64,000 nt of DNA from Flavobacterium nitratireducens (GTDB taxonomy: Bacteria > Bacteroidota > Bacteroidia > Flavobacteriales > Flavobacteriaceae), in contig NZ_CP121111.1 of the NCBI RefSeq assembly GCF_029625335.1, forward strand, positions 2,480,001 through 2,544,000, given 5' to 3'. Shown here piece by piece: positions 36,571 to 47,616 of the stretch. Under the pieces are notes generated by a model. The model was given only the letters and a program-made list of their open reading frames with translations. It searched no databases and had not been told where the DNA came from. Position 1 is the stretch's first letter. Each line of letters opens with the position of its first letter. The position numbers were made by a program, and so were the translations under genes.

Positions 36571-39231
36571 CTAATTCGTTTTTATAGTATCGACTACTTT
36601 TTTCTTTTTGTTGAAGAGATTGTTTAATAAGTCGGTAGCCTTTGCTTTGACTTCCTCTTTAGCCTTAGTTTGCGCTTCCGCTTTGGTGGCAGGAATGGTT
36701 GTTTTAGTCGTGTCTCCGGCTTTTTTGTTCTTATTGATAATATCGGTTAGGGCTGAGGTTCCTTTGTTCACTAATTTAGTTTTTTGTTGCTGGATTAACT
36801 GATTGGTCAAATTAGTAGCTGCAGTTTTTAAATCGGTGGTGATTTTAGGTTTCGAAAAGTTACCTGTTAAAATAGCATTAATTGGAATGTTTTCCAGTTT
36901 TTGAGCATCGGCAGCAGATAATTTTGAAATTAACGTATTGACTTCAGTTCCCAGGTATTTTGCCGGAACATTGAATTTGATGTTGTAATTCATGCTTTGG
37001 TCAAAACCATGTGTTCCGCCAATATTAGCTTGAATGTCCTGGTATTTGATAGTGAAAGGTTTTACATTTACTTTTCCGTCTTTGAATGTAATTGCTGCTT
37101 TCAAATCGTTCAAATTAATTTTACTCATGTCTAAGAATTTAATATTCGAAGTCAGAGCTGTCAACAGCGTCGAATTACTGGAATTGATGGTCGTAGAAAG
37201 AAACTGACCTAGTAAATCTCCTGTGATGGTTTTTAAATCGGGAGTGAGTTCATTAGCATCCAGATTTCCATTTAATTTGATGGTCGAATTGATTTTTCCA
37301 TTGACAATTCCAGCAATTGGAGCCAGTTTTTTAAGCATGTCTAATTGGGTGAAAGATTGTGCAATGTCAACTTGGTTTAAACCTAAATTCATATTGAATG
37401 TTGGTGTTTTTTCTTTGGTAGAAACGGCACCGTTTAAACCGATAGAACCGCCAAAAATGTTTGTTTTAATATTCTCCATCGTTAGTTTTTCGTCTTTAAC
37501 GATTAATTTTCCGGAAACATTTTCTAAGGTTAAATTATCATACAATACCGTATTGGCTTTTGCAGTAAGCGTACAATCTAAGAAAGCGGGAATTTTCATA
37601 GCTTCGGTTTTCTTTGTTTTTGTATCGCTGGTTTCTGTTTTTACAGCTGCTGTTTTTGGAGTTTCTTCCGAAGTTACAAAATCATTAACCGCTAATTGAT
37701 TGGAAGTTAGGTTGAAGTTTCCTCGCAGGTTTTGATTTTTAAATATAAAACCGTAGAAATTTTCTAAAACACCCGTAACACTCAAATCGCTTTTTCCGGT
37801 CGAAGCATTAAATTGTTTTAAAATCACTCGAGATGGATTGAAAGCAATTTCGGCCTTACTAATATTCATTGATTTGCCATTTTCATCCATGTATTTAAAG
37901 CCAGACAAACTCATTGTTCCTGAGTTTTTTATGTTTTCATATTGGCTTTTTTCTACCGATTGCATGTCAAATTTGGTCGTTACATCTGCTTTTAGAATTC
38001 CGCTTAAAGGTTTGTCCAATTTGATAGGGTAGGCTTTCGATAGGTTTCCTAAGTTGATTGTTCCTTTCAGCATCGCATCAACTAAGGCATTTTGAGTGAT
38101 GTTTTTAATGTTGGCCTTTGCATTAAAAACATCTTGATCTATGCGAAAAGAGAGTTTGTCCAGGTTGACATAAGTATCGTTTAAGATTCCCGTTTGATTG
38201 ATAATTTTAGTATCGATAATAATGTTTTGTACCGATTTTGGTAAATCTGGATATTGGAAAGAAGCATTATTCGAGGCGATTTCGATATTGAATTTGGGTA
38301 CTGTCTTATCCGAATACAATCCTTTGGCAAAACCAGCAACTGTGAAATCTCCTGTGGTTTTCACATTGTTAATATTGGCAGCATAGGCGGCAGGTATTAT
38401 ACCTAAGAAATTTTTAAAAGAGGAAGTAGGCGTTTTAAATTTTAAATCGTATTCCTGACCAGCATCGACTAATTGAATATATCCGTCAAATTCTAAAGGC
38501 AATTGATTGATTAAAGCCTTATTTTCTTTAAAAGTATATTTGCTTTTTTCTAAATCGATTCCAAGAACAGCATCTAGAGTCAAAGCAACATTTTTCATGT
38601 AATTTACCTTGTCCATATCCAGACTGATTTTGGCTGTTGATTTGGTATTTAAATCTAATTTAGATGCTGCAAAATCTCCGGTTCCTTCATGATTCAGGCT
38701 GTCGATAAGCATTTTTATTTTGGAACTTTCGTCAAAATAGCGGAATTGAAAATTTTCAATTTTGTAATTCTGAATGTTTAAAGATAAAGGTTTGCTTTTA
38801 GCATCACCAGTAGCTGTTTTATCGTCCTTGATAGCAATATCATAATTTCCAACACCGTCTTTGTTGAAAATAATATTAATCAAACCGTCTTTCGAATATA
38901 TTCCGTCAATATTGATTGGCTCATTTTCTCCTTTAAAAAGTTCTTTGATAGACATTTTTAGGTTTAATTCGCCCAGATCAACTAAGGTGTCTCCTTCAAA
39001 AGGCGCTTTATTGATTATGGCTAATTTTTCAATAGTAACATTAGCGTTAGGGAAATTTTTAAACAAACTTAAATCAGCATCGGCAAAGCTCACTTTTGCA
39101 TCTACTTTTTCATTGATAGCCTGTGTGATTTTAGCTTTAATTTGATCCTTAAAGAAATAAGGGATGGCAAATAGCGATCCTGCCAAAAGAAGAATCGTAA
39201 CTCCAAAGATTTTTAGTGCTTTTTGTAACAT
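36571..39231 (-). CDS. AsmA-family / inner-membrane assembly protein
   Basis: The 886-residue protein has one N-terminal membrane anchor (about 7-27, KIFGVTILLLAGSLFAIPYF) followed by a long beta-rich periplasmic body. The AsmA signature is at both ends: SLFKNFPNANVTIEKLAI after the anchor and a C-terminal AsmA_2 part with DLKAAITFKDGKVNVKPFTIKY and GTHGFDQSMNYNIKFNVPAKYL. Large AsmA-like proteins are thought to form channels moving lipids between membranes; the role here is inferred from family. The C-terminus is rich in Lys, Ala and Thr and of low complexity. It is transcribed alone. Confidence 0.9.
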   Translation of the reverse strand: MLQKALKIFGVTILLLAGSLFAIPYFFKDQIKAKITQAINEKVDAKVSFADADLSLFKNFPNANVTIEKLAIINKAPFEGDTLVDLGELNLKMSIKELFKGENEPINIDGIYSKDGLINIIFNKDGVGNYDIAIKDDKTATGDAKSKPLSLNIQNYKIENFQFRYFDESSKIKMLIDSLNHEGTGDFAASKLDLNTKSTAKISLDMDKVNYMKNVALTLDAVLGIDLEKSKYTFKENKALINQLPLEFDGYIQLVDAGQEYDLKFKTPTSSFKNFLGIIPAAYAANINNVKTTGDFTVAGFAKGLYSDKTVPKFNIEIASNNASFQYPDLPKSVQNIIIDTKIINQTGILNDTYVNLDKLSFRIDQDVFNAKANIKNITQNALVDAMLKGTINLGNLSKAYPIKLDKPLSGILKADVTTKFDMQSVEKSQYENIKNSGTMSLSGFKYMDENGKSMNISKAEIAFNPSRVILKQFNASTGKSDLSVTGVLENFYGFIFKNQNLRGNFNLTSNQLAVNDFVTSEETPKTAAVKTETSDTKTKKTEAMKIPAFLDCTLTAKANTVLYDNLTLENVSGKLIVKDEKLTMENIKTNIFGGSIGLNGAVSTKEKTPTFNMNLGLNQVDIAQSFTQLDMLKKLAPIAGIVNGKINSTIKLNGNLDANELTPDLKTITGDLLGQFLSTTINSSNSTLLTALTSNIKFLDMSKINLNDLKAAITFKDGKVNVKPFTIKYQDIQANIGGTHGFDQSMNYNIKFNVPAKYLGTEVNTLISKLSAADAQKLENIPINAILTGNFSKPKITTDLKTAATNLTNQLIQQQKTKLVNKGTSALTDIINKNKKAGDTTKTTIPATKAEAQTKAKEEVKAKATDLLNNLFNKKKKVVDTIKTN

Positions 39232-39411
39232 GGCTTTGGGATTTATAAGATTAAGTATTATTGATATAAAAATAAATTAATTGATTGAAAGAAAATTATA
39301 ATATTCTTGGGTTAAGTTACAGCATTTCAAGATACTTTTAAAAGTAAAAAAACTCCATTTAAGTAGTAACCTTAAAACGGAGTTTTGAAGTGAATATTTT
39401 AAGCAAATGGT

Positions 39412-41172
39412 TTAATATATAGCGATCTCAAAAGGTAATAAGGCTTGAATTCCTCTTCGAGATTGTACTTTTTTGATTTGCTGTAAAAGTTGGTAATTTT
39501 CGTTCCCAATTTCCTCTTTTATGATAGAAGCTTTTGAGCTTCCAAATGGGAATTTTGATAACACATCATCGATACTTTTTTCATATTCTGGGTAATTTTG
39601 AGTACTGTAATTTTGAGTTTTTCCCAAACGTGCGGCTTCGACAATAGCTGCATTCAGGCCGCCAATTTTATCAACAAGCCCAATTTTTAAAGCTTCAGAA
39701 CCCGACCAAACTCTTCCTTGCGCAATAGAATCTACAGCTGCAAAATTCATTTTTCGACCTTGGGCTACATGGCTTACAAAAGTTTTGTATACATGCTCAA
39801 TTCCTTCCAGTGTAACCGCTTTAAAGTTGTCTTCCATAGGTACAAAAGGGCTGTAATCATTGGCATTACTATGTGTTTTTACTTGTTCAATATTAATTCC
39901 GACTTTTTTTGTCAACTGACTGAAATTAGGTAAAATGCCAAATACGCCAATTGAGCCAGTGATAGTGTTTTCTTGCGCGAAAATAGTATTGGCATTACAT
40001 GCAATGTAATAGCCACCAGAAGCCGCATAATTACCCATAGAAACTACTACAGGTTTTTCTTTTTTAGTTAATTCAATTTCTCTCCAAATCAAATCAGATG
40101 TTAATGCGTTTCCACCCGGACTATCAATTCGCAACACAATTGCCTTTACATTTTTGTCATTACGAGCTTCTTGAAGTGAACGACGCATAGAACCTTCTCC
40201 AATGGTGTTTACGTCTCCTTCGCCACTTAAAATTTCCCCTTGTGCATAGATAATCGCAATTTTATCTTCACTTTCGGTTAGTATAGTACTGGAAATCATT
40301 TGATTAGTGTAGTCGCTAATGGATATTTTGTTATATTCTTTGTTTGGACTTAATTTTAATGCCTTTTTAATATCGTTGTGGTAAACGTCTTCATAGGCAA
40401 TATAATCAATCAGATTTTGTTTTTTGGCCATTTCAGGTGTTCTAGCCAAAAGCCCATTAGCAATTTCGTTCAGTTTCGCAACCGTGATGTTTCTACTTTT
40501 AGCAATGTCAGCGGCTACAGAATTCCAAATAGATTGTAATAAGGCTGTTGTTTGCTCTCTATTAGCCTCACTCATCTTGTTTTCAAGGAAGGGTTCTACG
40601 GCACTTTTATATTTTCCGTGTCGTAATACTTCCATTTTTACCCCTGTTTTTTCTTGTAAATCTTTATAGAACATGATTTCAGAAGAAAGTCCTTTAAAAT
40701 CCAATTCACCTACTGGATTGAGATAAATTTTAGAGGCAACCGAGTTCAAATAGTACTCTTTTTGCGAAAATGTATTGGCGTAGGCCATAACAAACTTGCC
40801 TGATTTTTTAAAGTTTTCCAAAGCATTTCTTAGATCCTTGCTTTGTGCCATACCTAATTCTGAGGTATTGTTTAAAATAGAAATTCCTTCAATATTGTCA
40901 TCCATTGAAGCCATATCAATGGCGTTGATAACATCCGAAAGTCCTATGCTTTCCTCTTCTGAGAAAAAACTCATCCAAGGATCTTTGTATTTTCCGGCAT
41001 AATCGAATTTAATATTTTCCAGATTTAATTCTAATACAGAATTGCTTTTTAGTGTTGGAGATTCATTATCACTTCCAAAAATAGCAGCAATAAAAATGAT
41101 TCCGAAAAAGGATAACATTAAAAAAACAAATAGACCAACAACGGTAGCGATTACATTGCTTAAAAACTTCAT
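39412..41172 (-). CDS. sppA: signal peptide peptidase SppA, 67K type
   Basis: The 586-residue protein has an N-terminal membrane segment (about 5-32) and two S49 peptidase halves. The catalytic lysine is in the N-terminal half (LRHGKYKSAVEPFLENKMS) and the serine in the C-terminal half (MGNYAASGGYYIACNANTI), as in Escherichia coli SppA. GSIGVFGILPNF follows the serine as usual. The enzyme degrades cleaved signal peptides within the inner membrane. It is divergent from folK, with about 110 bases between the two starts. Family placement is secure. Confidence 0.95.
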   Translation of the reverse strand: MKFLSNVIATVVGLFVFLMLSFFGIIFIAAIFGSDNESPTLKSNSVLELNLENIKFDYAGKYKDPWMSFFSEEESIGLSDVINAIDMASMDDNIEGISILNNTSELGMAQSKDLRNALENFKKSGKFVMAYANTFSQKEYYLNSVASKIYLNPVGELDFKGLSSEIMFYKDLQEKTGVKMEVLRHGKYKSAVEPFLENKMSEANREQTTALLQSIWNSVAADIAKSRNITVAKLNEIANGLLARTPEMAKKQNLIDYIAYEDVYHNDIKKALKLSPNKEYNKISISDYTNQMISSTILTESEDKIAIIYAQGEILSGEGDVNTIGEGSMRRSLQEARNDKNVKAIVLRIDSPGGNALTSDLIWREIELTKKEKPVVVSMGNYAASGGYYIACNANTIFAQENTITGSIGVFGILPNFSQLTKKVGINIEQVKTHSNANDYSPFVPMEDNFKAVTLEGIEHVYKTFVSHVAQGRKMNFAAVDSIAQGRVWSGSEALKIGLVDKIGGLNAAIVEAARLGKTQNYSTQNYPEYEKSIDDVLSKFPFGSSKASIIKEEIGNENYQLLQQIKKVQSRRGIQALLPFEIAIY

Positions 41173-41280
41173 AATAGTATTTTTAATTGTAGAGGAGCGA
41201 CTTTTTTATGATGATTTACTAAGGCACTTACTGCAAATATATTGCTATTTCTAAAATTCTTTAGTTAATTTGTGCTTAAT

Positions 41281-42417
41281 ATGAGAGCACAACATCAAGT
41301 TATTTTATCTATTGGTAGTAATCAAGGCAACCGTCTTGAAACTATAAAAAAATGTATTGCGTTAATTCATCAAGAAATAGGAACGGTAATACAAGTTTCT
41401 AAGGTTTATGAAACTGCTGCCTGGGGTTTTGATAGTGATTCTTTTTACAATTGTGCTTTGGTTTTGCACTCTCATCTTTCGGCTTCTGAAGTCCTTTTGA
41501 AAGCCTTAGCCATTGAACAAAAATTAGGTCGAATTCGAAATACTACAGATGGATATCAATCACGTGTTATTGATATAGATATGATCGCTTTTGACGAACA
41601 GATTATAGATACTGAAAATCTTAGTGTTCCTCATCCATTAATGCAAAACCGAAAGTTTGTGTTGCTTCCTTTTCAAGATTTAGGAATTAATTGGACTCAT
41701 CCTGTTTTAGGAAAAAACATTGCGCAATTAGTTTTAGATTGTCCTGATGATGGCGAATGTGTGGCGGTGGAAACAGTTGAAAATCCGTTGCAAAAAATAG
41801 ATTTTGGTAACTTGCGATACATTGCGTTTGAAGGCAACATCGGAGCTGGAAAAACAACTTTGGCAACAAAAATTGCTGAAGATTTTGGGGCTAAAACTTT
41901 GTTGGAGCGTTTTGCAGAGAATTCATTTTTGGAAAAGTTTTATAAAAATCAGGAGCGCTACGCTTTGCCTTTAGAACTTTCTTTTTTAGTTGATCGTTAT
42001 CAGCAAATTGCTGATGAGTTGAGAACATTGAATTTGCAAAAGGATTTTTTAGTTGCAGATTATCATGTTTTTAAGTCATTGATTTTTGCTAAAGTTACTT
42101 TGGAGGAAGAGGAGTATCTGTTGTACAAAAATCTATTTGAAATTATTTATAAAGAAATTCCAAAACCAGACTTGTATGTATTTCTACTTCAGCATCCTGA
42201 ACGCTTATTGGAAAACATAAAAAAACGTGGCAGAGATTACGAACAAGAAATTTCTGCTGACTATTTAGAACAAATCAATAACGCTTACATAGCTTATTTA
42301 GACTTGCAAAAAGATTTGAATGTTGTAATTATCGATGTAACCAATCGGGATTTTGTGAACCATCAATCGGATTATCTTTTTATTTTAGAGGAAATTCAAA
42401 AGCTTGTTCATTTGTAG
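41281..42417 (+). CDS. folK: HPPK fused to deoxynucleoside kinase
   Basis: The 378-residue product (ATG 41281; GTG at 41272 is a less likely start) joins two enzymes. Residues 1-150 are 6-hydroxymethyl-7,8-dihydropterin pyrophosphokinase: LSIGSNQGNRLETI, VYETAAWGF, and SRVIDIDMIAFD followed by VPHPLMQNRKFVLLPF, the Mg and pterin sites. From about 180 a deoxynucleoside kinase begins: P-loop FEGNIGAGKTTLATKI, the ERF region, and the lid LLENIKKRGRDYEQEIS. The first half makes a folate precursor; the second salvages deoxynucleosides. This fusion is known from Flavobacterium and Polaribacter. Both halves keep their catalytic motifs. Confidence 0.93.
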   Translation: MRAQHQVILSIGSNQGNRLETIKKCIALIHQEIGTVIQVSKVYETAAWGFDSDSFYNCALVLHSHLSASEVLLKALAIEQKLGRIRNTTDGYQSRVIDIDMIAFDEQIIDTENLSVPHPLMQNRKFVLLPFQDLGINWTHPVLGKNIAQLVLDCPDDGECVAVETVENPLQKIDFGNLRYIAFEGNIGAGKTTLATKIAEDFGAKTLLERFAENSFLEKFYKNQERYALPLELSFLVDRYQQIADELRTLNLQKDFLVADYHVFKSLIFAKVTLEEEEYLLYKNLFEIIYKEIPKPDLYVFLLQHPERLLENIKKRGRDYEQEISADYLEQINNAYIAYLDLQKDLNVVIIDVTNRDFVNHQSDYLFILEEIQKLVHL

Positions 42418-42418
42418 T

Positions 42419-45400
42419 CTATCTTTTTAAGGTAAAATGTCCTCGGATTTCTGGTCTTCCTTCTTCTAATTTTATCACATACCAATAATCATTTGCTGGT
42501 AATAGGGCTCCGTTAAAAGTCCCGTCCCAATTGGGATTAGCATTGTTTAAGTATTTAATAAGTTTTCCGTAACGATCAAAGATTTGTACATAGGCGTTAG
42601 GGTATTTTATCATTCCTTTGATTCCCCAATAGTCATTATAAGAGTCATTGTTTGGTGTGAAATATTTTGGAATTCCAACCACAATTACACTTTTAGAAAC
42701 AACACCACAGCCGTTTTTGTCATTAATATAAACTTCGTGAATTCCCGCTGGGATATTATTAAATTGATTAGAATCCTGCCAAAAATTGGTTGGCTCATCT
42801 AAACTGAATTCATAATCTCCAGGTCCGGTTACATTTACCGTAATAGAATTTTCATCGGACAATTCAACGATGTCTATTGATGTAATAGTAGCAATGTTAG
42901 AAGCATTTACGTTAATTGTTCTTCTTCTGCTACAGCCTACATTATTGATAACTTCGACAGTGTAATTTCCAATTTTATTTACGTCTAATGTTGGCGCGTT
43001 GATGCCTAAATCGGTTCCGTCTTTTTCCCAAATATAATTATAATCCGAAGTTGGAGTGTTATCGGTAATACCGGCATCCAAAGTCACATAAAAAGTAGAT
43101 AGGTTAGAACATACTAATTCATTAGCACTCCCGTCAAGGTTAATATCAATTTTAGGAAGAGGTTGTACATTAAATTCAATTATTGTCAAAGCAGTACAGT
43201 TTGGATTGTTCGGGTTTTCAACTTTTGCAGTAATCTTTTGTGTTCCAGTTACAAATGGATTAGGTAGTGGACTAGGTAGCAAAGCACCATTTTCATCATA
43301 AAATTTTAGAGTCATTCCTGTTTGTCCACCTAAAATTGTGGTGTCAAAACCAGTGGTGTCAAATGCATATTTTCCGTCTTGTTCTAACGGATTGATTTCA
43401 TCATCACAGCTAGTTGTTAATGCTGAATTTATAGGGAAAGCTTGCGGCGTTTTGTCGACAATAAATTCAATAGTAGTTTCGTCATAGCATTGTGCTGGAG
43501 TGTTATTGGTTACTACTGCTTTTATTAGTTGTGATGTCGTTGTGAAATTTGGCGGAAAAGGACTTGAAATAGATACTCCGTTAGCATCTTTTAGAGGATT
43601 GTTGTTCGAATCGAAATAGGTTACGGTTACATTGGTTTGTCCTTGTAATAAATCAGATTCTAAAGTTGATGTATTAAATGTTAAAATACCATCATCATTG
43701 TCATCACATTGGCGACTAATTATTACTGGATTGGCAATAGGTAAGGCCTCAACTTTTAAATTGATGTATGGGCCAAGTCCAAAACAGGCATTTTCGATTT
43801 GACTATCTACCCGCACCCAAATATCTTGGGTATTTGGATAGCCAATGTTTCGGTAGTTCGTAATGTCTGTGATATTATTTATTTCTGCTAAAGCGTCTGC
43901 TTCATTTCTGTAATAGTTGATGTTGTATATTTCGGTGGTTGGTAATAGTCCTTGAATAGTTACTTTTGTTGCCGAAAGATCAAAGGAACTAATACCGTCT
44001 CTGTCGTTATTGTTCGTGTTATTATTACCATTACTATCTAATAAATCATCACAAACAGGAGGGACTATAATTTTAAAATTTGCAGGGATGTTGGTCGCAG
44101 AAACTATTAAGCTGATTTTGGCAACACTAAAACATCCTGTAAGTTTATTGGTTACCCTTGCCCAAATATCCATAGAAGTTGGTGTTGTATTTTCAAAAGC
44201 CAGTTCATTTGCAATTAAATCAGAAGCTAATGCATTATTTGCACCATTTAAAGTAGTGTAATAGGTGAAAATTTCGTTATTGTAATTACCCGAAATAGCA
44301 TCATTTTTCACTGTTAAATTAAAAAGTGTTTTCCCATCCGGAATTAAATCGCCATCACATTGGAAGATGCTGATATTGTTGACGATTGGTAAAGGATTTA
44401 CAGTAACAATAATTTCGGATCTGGAACCTTCGCACCCAGTAGTTTTGTCAGTTTGACTTACATAGTATTTTGTTATTCCTACTGTTGCTGATGATGGTGT
44501 AGGGCTTGTTGCACTTGCTGTTCCTCCTGTGGCCGATGTATACCAGTTTAGACTACAGTTGGCAGATGCCGTTGCAGTAAGAGGTGATGTTATTTCATTA
44601 TTGCAATACGATTTATTGTTTACTGTTGGTGCAACAGCTAGAGGATTAATCGTTACTGTAATTTCAGTTCTTGGTCCTTCACATCCTGTAGTGTTTTCAG
44701 TTTGACTGACATAAAATTTGGTAGTTCCTATAACTGCACTTGAAGGTGTCGGGCTGGTTGAACTTGGAATGCCTCCGGTAGCTGTATTATACCAATTTAA
44801 ACTGCAGTTTGCAGCTGCGGTTGCCACTAAAGGGCTTGTATTTTGGTTTTGACAATAAGAGATATTGTTCGTTAAAACTGCAGTAGGTAAAGGATTTACG
44901 GTTACAATAATTTCAGCTCTGGGTCCTTCGCATCCAGTAGTTTTGTCAGTTTGACTTACATAGTATTTTGTAGTTCCTACCATTGTTGTTGATGGAGTAG
45001 GGCTGATTGCACTTGCTGTTCCTCCTGTGGCCGATGTGTACCAATTTAAAACACAATTTGTGGATGCAATAGCTTCTAAAGGCATTGCAGTTTTATTTAG
45101 GCAGTAGGCAACTGGATTGGTTGTGTTTGTTCCTATTTGTGGATAATCCGGCATAGAGTTGATAGTGGCAATAATAGGAACTCTGCTGGAAATACATCCG
45201 GCATCTACATAAAAGCTAGTGGTTGAGGATAAAGTAGGTGTAGAGAAACTGTTTCCGGTTGCAATTGGTGTTGTTGCAGTTTGTGAATCGTACCAGTACA
45301 CTGTTCCATTTTCGGCAGTTGCTTGTAGTATTACCGTTCCATTTCCACATCTTGTAGCTGGTGTCGTTTTTGTGATTTTTGCCATTTTTAGCGTCGTACT

Positions 45401-46365
45401 TGCTGAAAGTAGCAAAGTAGGGTCTCCAGTCGTGCCTCCATATTCTACAATGTAGCCTCGAGGGAAGTAATTGCCATTGGCTGTAGTTATAGGATTACCT
45501 TCTAAAGGTAAGTCATTCCATGTTCCCAGATTCCCTACCGCTGGAGCGGTTATGTGTGCATAATCTTCATTATCCCCAGTGTCATTGGGTTCGTTTGGAG
45601 CATTCCAATTGGCGTAATTAAAAGGCGCTGTTGTTGTTCCATTGCCTTCTCCTCTCCAAAAAATTGTTCCTGCCTCTGGTCCTGTAACCCATTTCCATGT
45701 TCCTTCTGTTTCAGCATCGCTTCCTCCTATCCATCCAGTTCCTGGGGCTTGAGCACCGGCTAATTGAGCTTCTTCTTCAGAGGTTAGTGTAGCTAAATAT
45801 CCCTGTAGGCCATAGTGTTTTTTTAGAGCTGCTGCATCTCTGGCAGCAGTCCAAGAAATCCCATCTTTGCTTACATATTCATAATAATGTCCATTACTGG
45901 GTAAATAGCTTACCTGTCCATTACCAATACTTATAGAAAAACTTCTTGTTCCAGAAGGGTTAGGAGAGGAATTGTAAAATTCAACTGCTTCTATGGCAAA
46001 TTTTAAATCTGAATAGGGTATTAAATTGCCAGAAGAATTAAAAATTTTTAGTTTTCCTTCAGAATCAATAAATGTGCTTGAAATAGAAGGATTGTTTAAT
46101 TTGTAATCTTTGCTTAATTGCAATCGATCTTGTCCAATACTATAACCAGACGAAATTTGAATGTAAACTGCATTAGTACTCGTTTCAGATGGGTCGTGTT
46201 TGATAGTAACATTTTTTGCAATTTTTTGATACGTTTGAGGGCAGTATACATCATAGCTTTCAGCTGTTATTGATGGAGGATCAATTACAGTTGAGATAGT
46301 AGCGGAATAATTATGATTGTAAAAAAAAATAATACAATTACAATATGTAAAGTTTTGTTTATCAT
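42419..46365 (-). CDS. T9SS type B sorted adhesin with C-type lectin domain; frameshift in the signal peptide
   Basis: The main frame (42419-46123, 1234 residues) lacks a signal peptide. It continues upstream out of frame to ATG 46365 (MINKTLHIVIVLFFF). Ten instead of nine A at 46321-46329 restores YNHNYSATISTVIDPP. Residues about 85-235 of the long frame form a C-type lectin fold (YYEYVSKDGISWTAARDAA, GWIGGSDAETEGTWKW). Three near-identical repeats of about 80 residues follow, each with a Cys pair and NWYTSATGG, then Ig-like segments. The end (KYFTPNNDSYNDYWGIKG to GHFTLKR) is the gliding-motility/type B C-terminal domain. It is probably a surface adhesin secreted by the type IX system. Confidence 0.88.
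44395..45130 (-). repeat. three tandem coding repeats in the T9SS adhesin
   Basis: Three units of about 80 codons share the order SYC(N/Q), ANCSLNWY, ATGG, TSPTPSS, KYYVSQT, GCEG and a closing VNPLP. The first two Cys of each unit are conserved. At DNA level the copies also share long identical runs, so slippage or recombination between them is possible. Confidence 0.8.
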
Positions 46366-46397
46366 ATTGTAAAAATATTATTTTTTTGAATATAGCG

Positions 46398-46935
46398 TTA
46401 TTTAGGCCAATTTATTTTTTTAAATAAATCCCAAACAACGATTCCGGCACTTACAGAAATGTTCAAAGAATGTTTGGTTCCTAATTGCGGGATTTCGATA
46501 CAGCCATCACATAAGGCAACTGCTTCTTGTGCTACTCCATGAACTTCGTTGCCAAATACCAAAGCGTATTTTTGATTTTTTTCTATTTCAAAATCTTGAA
46601 GAAAAATAGCGCTTTCAACTTGTTCGATAGCTAACGTAATTACACCTTCTTGTTTTAAAGATTGTATGGTGGCTAAGACAGCTTTCGTTATGTTCCCATG
46701 TTACTGTTTCGGTGGCTCCTAAGGCTGTTTTGTGAATTTCTTTATTGGGTGGTGTTGCGGTGATACCACACAAATAAATTTTTTCAATTAAAAAAGCATC
46801 AGCAGTTCTAAATACAGAACCAATATTGTGTAAACTACGCACATCGTCAAGAACTAAAATTAGAGGTGTTTTCTCTGATTTTTTGAAGTCTTCAATAGTT
46901 TTTCGTTCCAGTTCGTTGTTTTCTAGTTTTCTCAT
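46398..46935 (-). pseudogene. TrmH/SpoU-family RNA methyltransferase, frameshifted
   Basis: The first 106 residues (46615-46935) contain LILVLDDVRSLHNIGSVFRT, SPOUT motif 1 of TrmH-type 2'-O-ribose methyltransferases, and GATETVTWEH. After NES the frame is lost near 46683-46690. The other frame continues as VLATIQSLKQEGVITLAIEQ, then VFGNEVHGV (motif 2) and IPQLGTKHSLNISVSAGIVV (motif 3), stopping at 46398. Two missing A or one extra base in CGAAAGC explains the break. The complete protein would have about 178 residues and all three SPOUT motifs. The target RNA is unknown. Confidence 0.85.
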
Positions 46936-46961
46936 TTTTAAGTGATGGCAATTGTTTTAAT

Positions 46962-46998
46962 AAAAAAAGCTTCCGATTTTAAGAAAGGAAGCTCTTTT
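46962..46998 (-). terminator. hairpin terminator after the DUF1573 gene
   Basis: AAAAGCTTCC pairs with GGAAGCTCTTTT around 12 bases. The minus strand ends in a T run. It lies 26 bases after the stop at 47024. Confidence 0.8.
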
Positions 46999-47023
46999 GC
47001 GTACTTTTAATTTAAAAAATCAA

Positions 47024-47452
47024 TTAGTTAGGAAGTACATTTCCTTTAATTGTTAAAACTTTTGTAGTTTGACCTTCTGCATTAGAAGTAACAGTAACTG
47101 TCTTAGAAAATTGACCTACTCTGTCAGTTGCATATTTTACATTGATTACTGCCTTAGCTCCCGGAGCAATAGGCTCTTTAGGGAAAGTTGGAACAGTACA
47201 TCCGCAAGAACCTACAGCATTTGTAATGATTAATGGTTTGTTACCATTGTTTCTAAAAACAAATTCACGTCTTCCATCAGCGTTGTGAGCAATAGTTCCG
47301 TAGTCAATAGTTTCAGACTCAAAAACCATTCCTGCTCCATTTACTTTTGCTGTTTTAGCAGCAGTAGCTTTAATTTTTTTAGATGTTTCTTGTGCTTTAG
47401 ATGAAGTAATTCCAAATACAACAAGTGCCGCAAGTAAAAGTATTTTTTTCAT
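47024..47452 (-). CDS. DUF1573 exported protein
   Basis: The 142-residue protein has a signal peptide (residues 1-20, ITSSKA then QE). One DUF1573 domain follows: ETIDYGTIAHNADGRREFVFRNNGNKPL, then NAVGSCGCTVPTFPKEPIAPGAKAVI. The GSCGCT cysteines are the family hallmark. The fold is Ig/MSP-like. Such proteins are very common in Bacteroidota, but their role is unknown. It is a single-gene unit with its own terminator. Confidence 0.9.
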   Translation of the reverse strand: MKKILLLAALVVFGITSSKAQETSKKIKATAAKTAKVNGAGMVFESETIDYGTIAHNADGRREFVFRNNGNKPLIITNAVGSCGCTVPTFPKEPIAPGAKAVINVKYATDRVGQFSKTVTVTSNAEGQTTKVLTIKGNVLPN

Positions 47453-47616
47453 TTTTTAATTTTTAGGTTTTGTACAACAAAACTAAAGAAAAAAATCATG
47501 CCAACGAATTAAAATTTACTTAAAATATGTATTTAATTTTTGAGGGGATAGTTATTCATTATAAAATTTTTAAATTCGCTTTCATATTTTTCTAATAAAT
47601 TTAAATATAAAATACA

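Noticed and set aside
37223..37699. 158-residue + strand frame inside the AsmA-like gene
   Set aside because: It lies wholly antisense to a conserved frame, is hydrophobic only by complement, and has no start context.
44395..45130. CRISPR-like array suggested by regular repeats
   Set aside because: The units are about 240 bases, in frame and code for protein repeats; no CRISPR-type repeats of 25-40 bases are present in the window.
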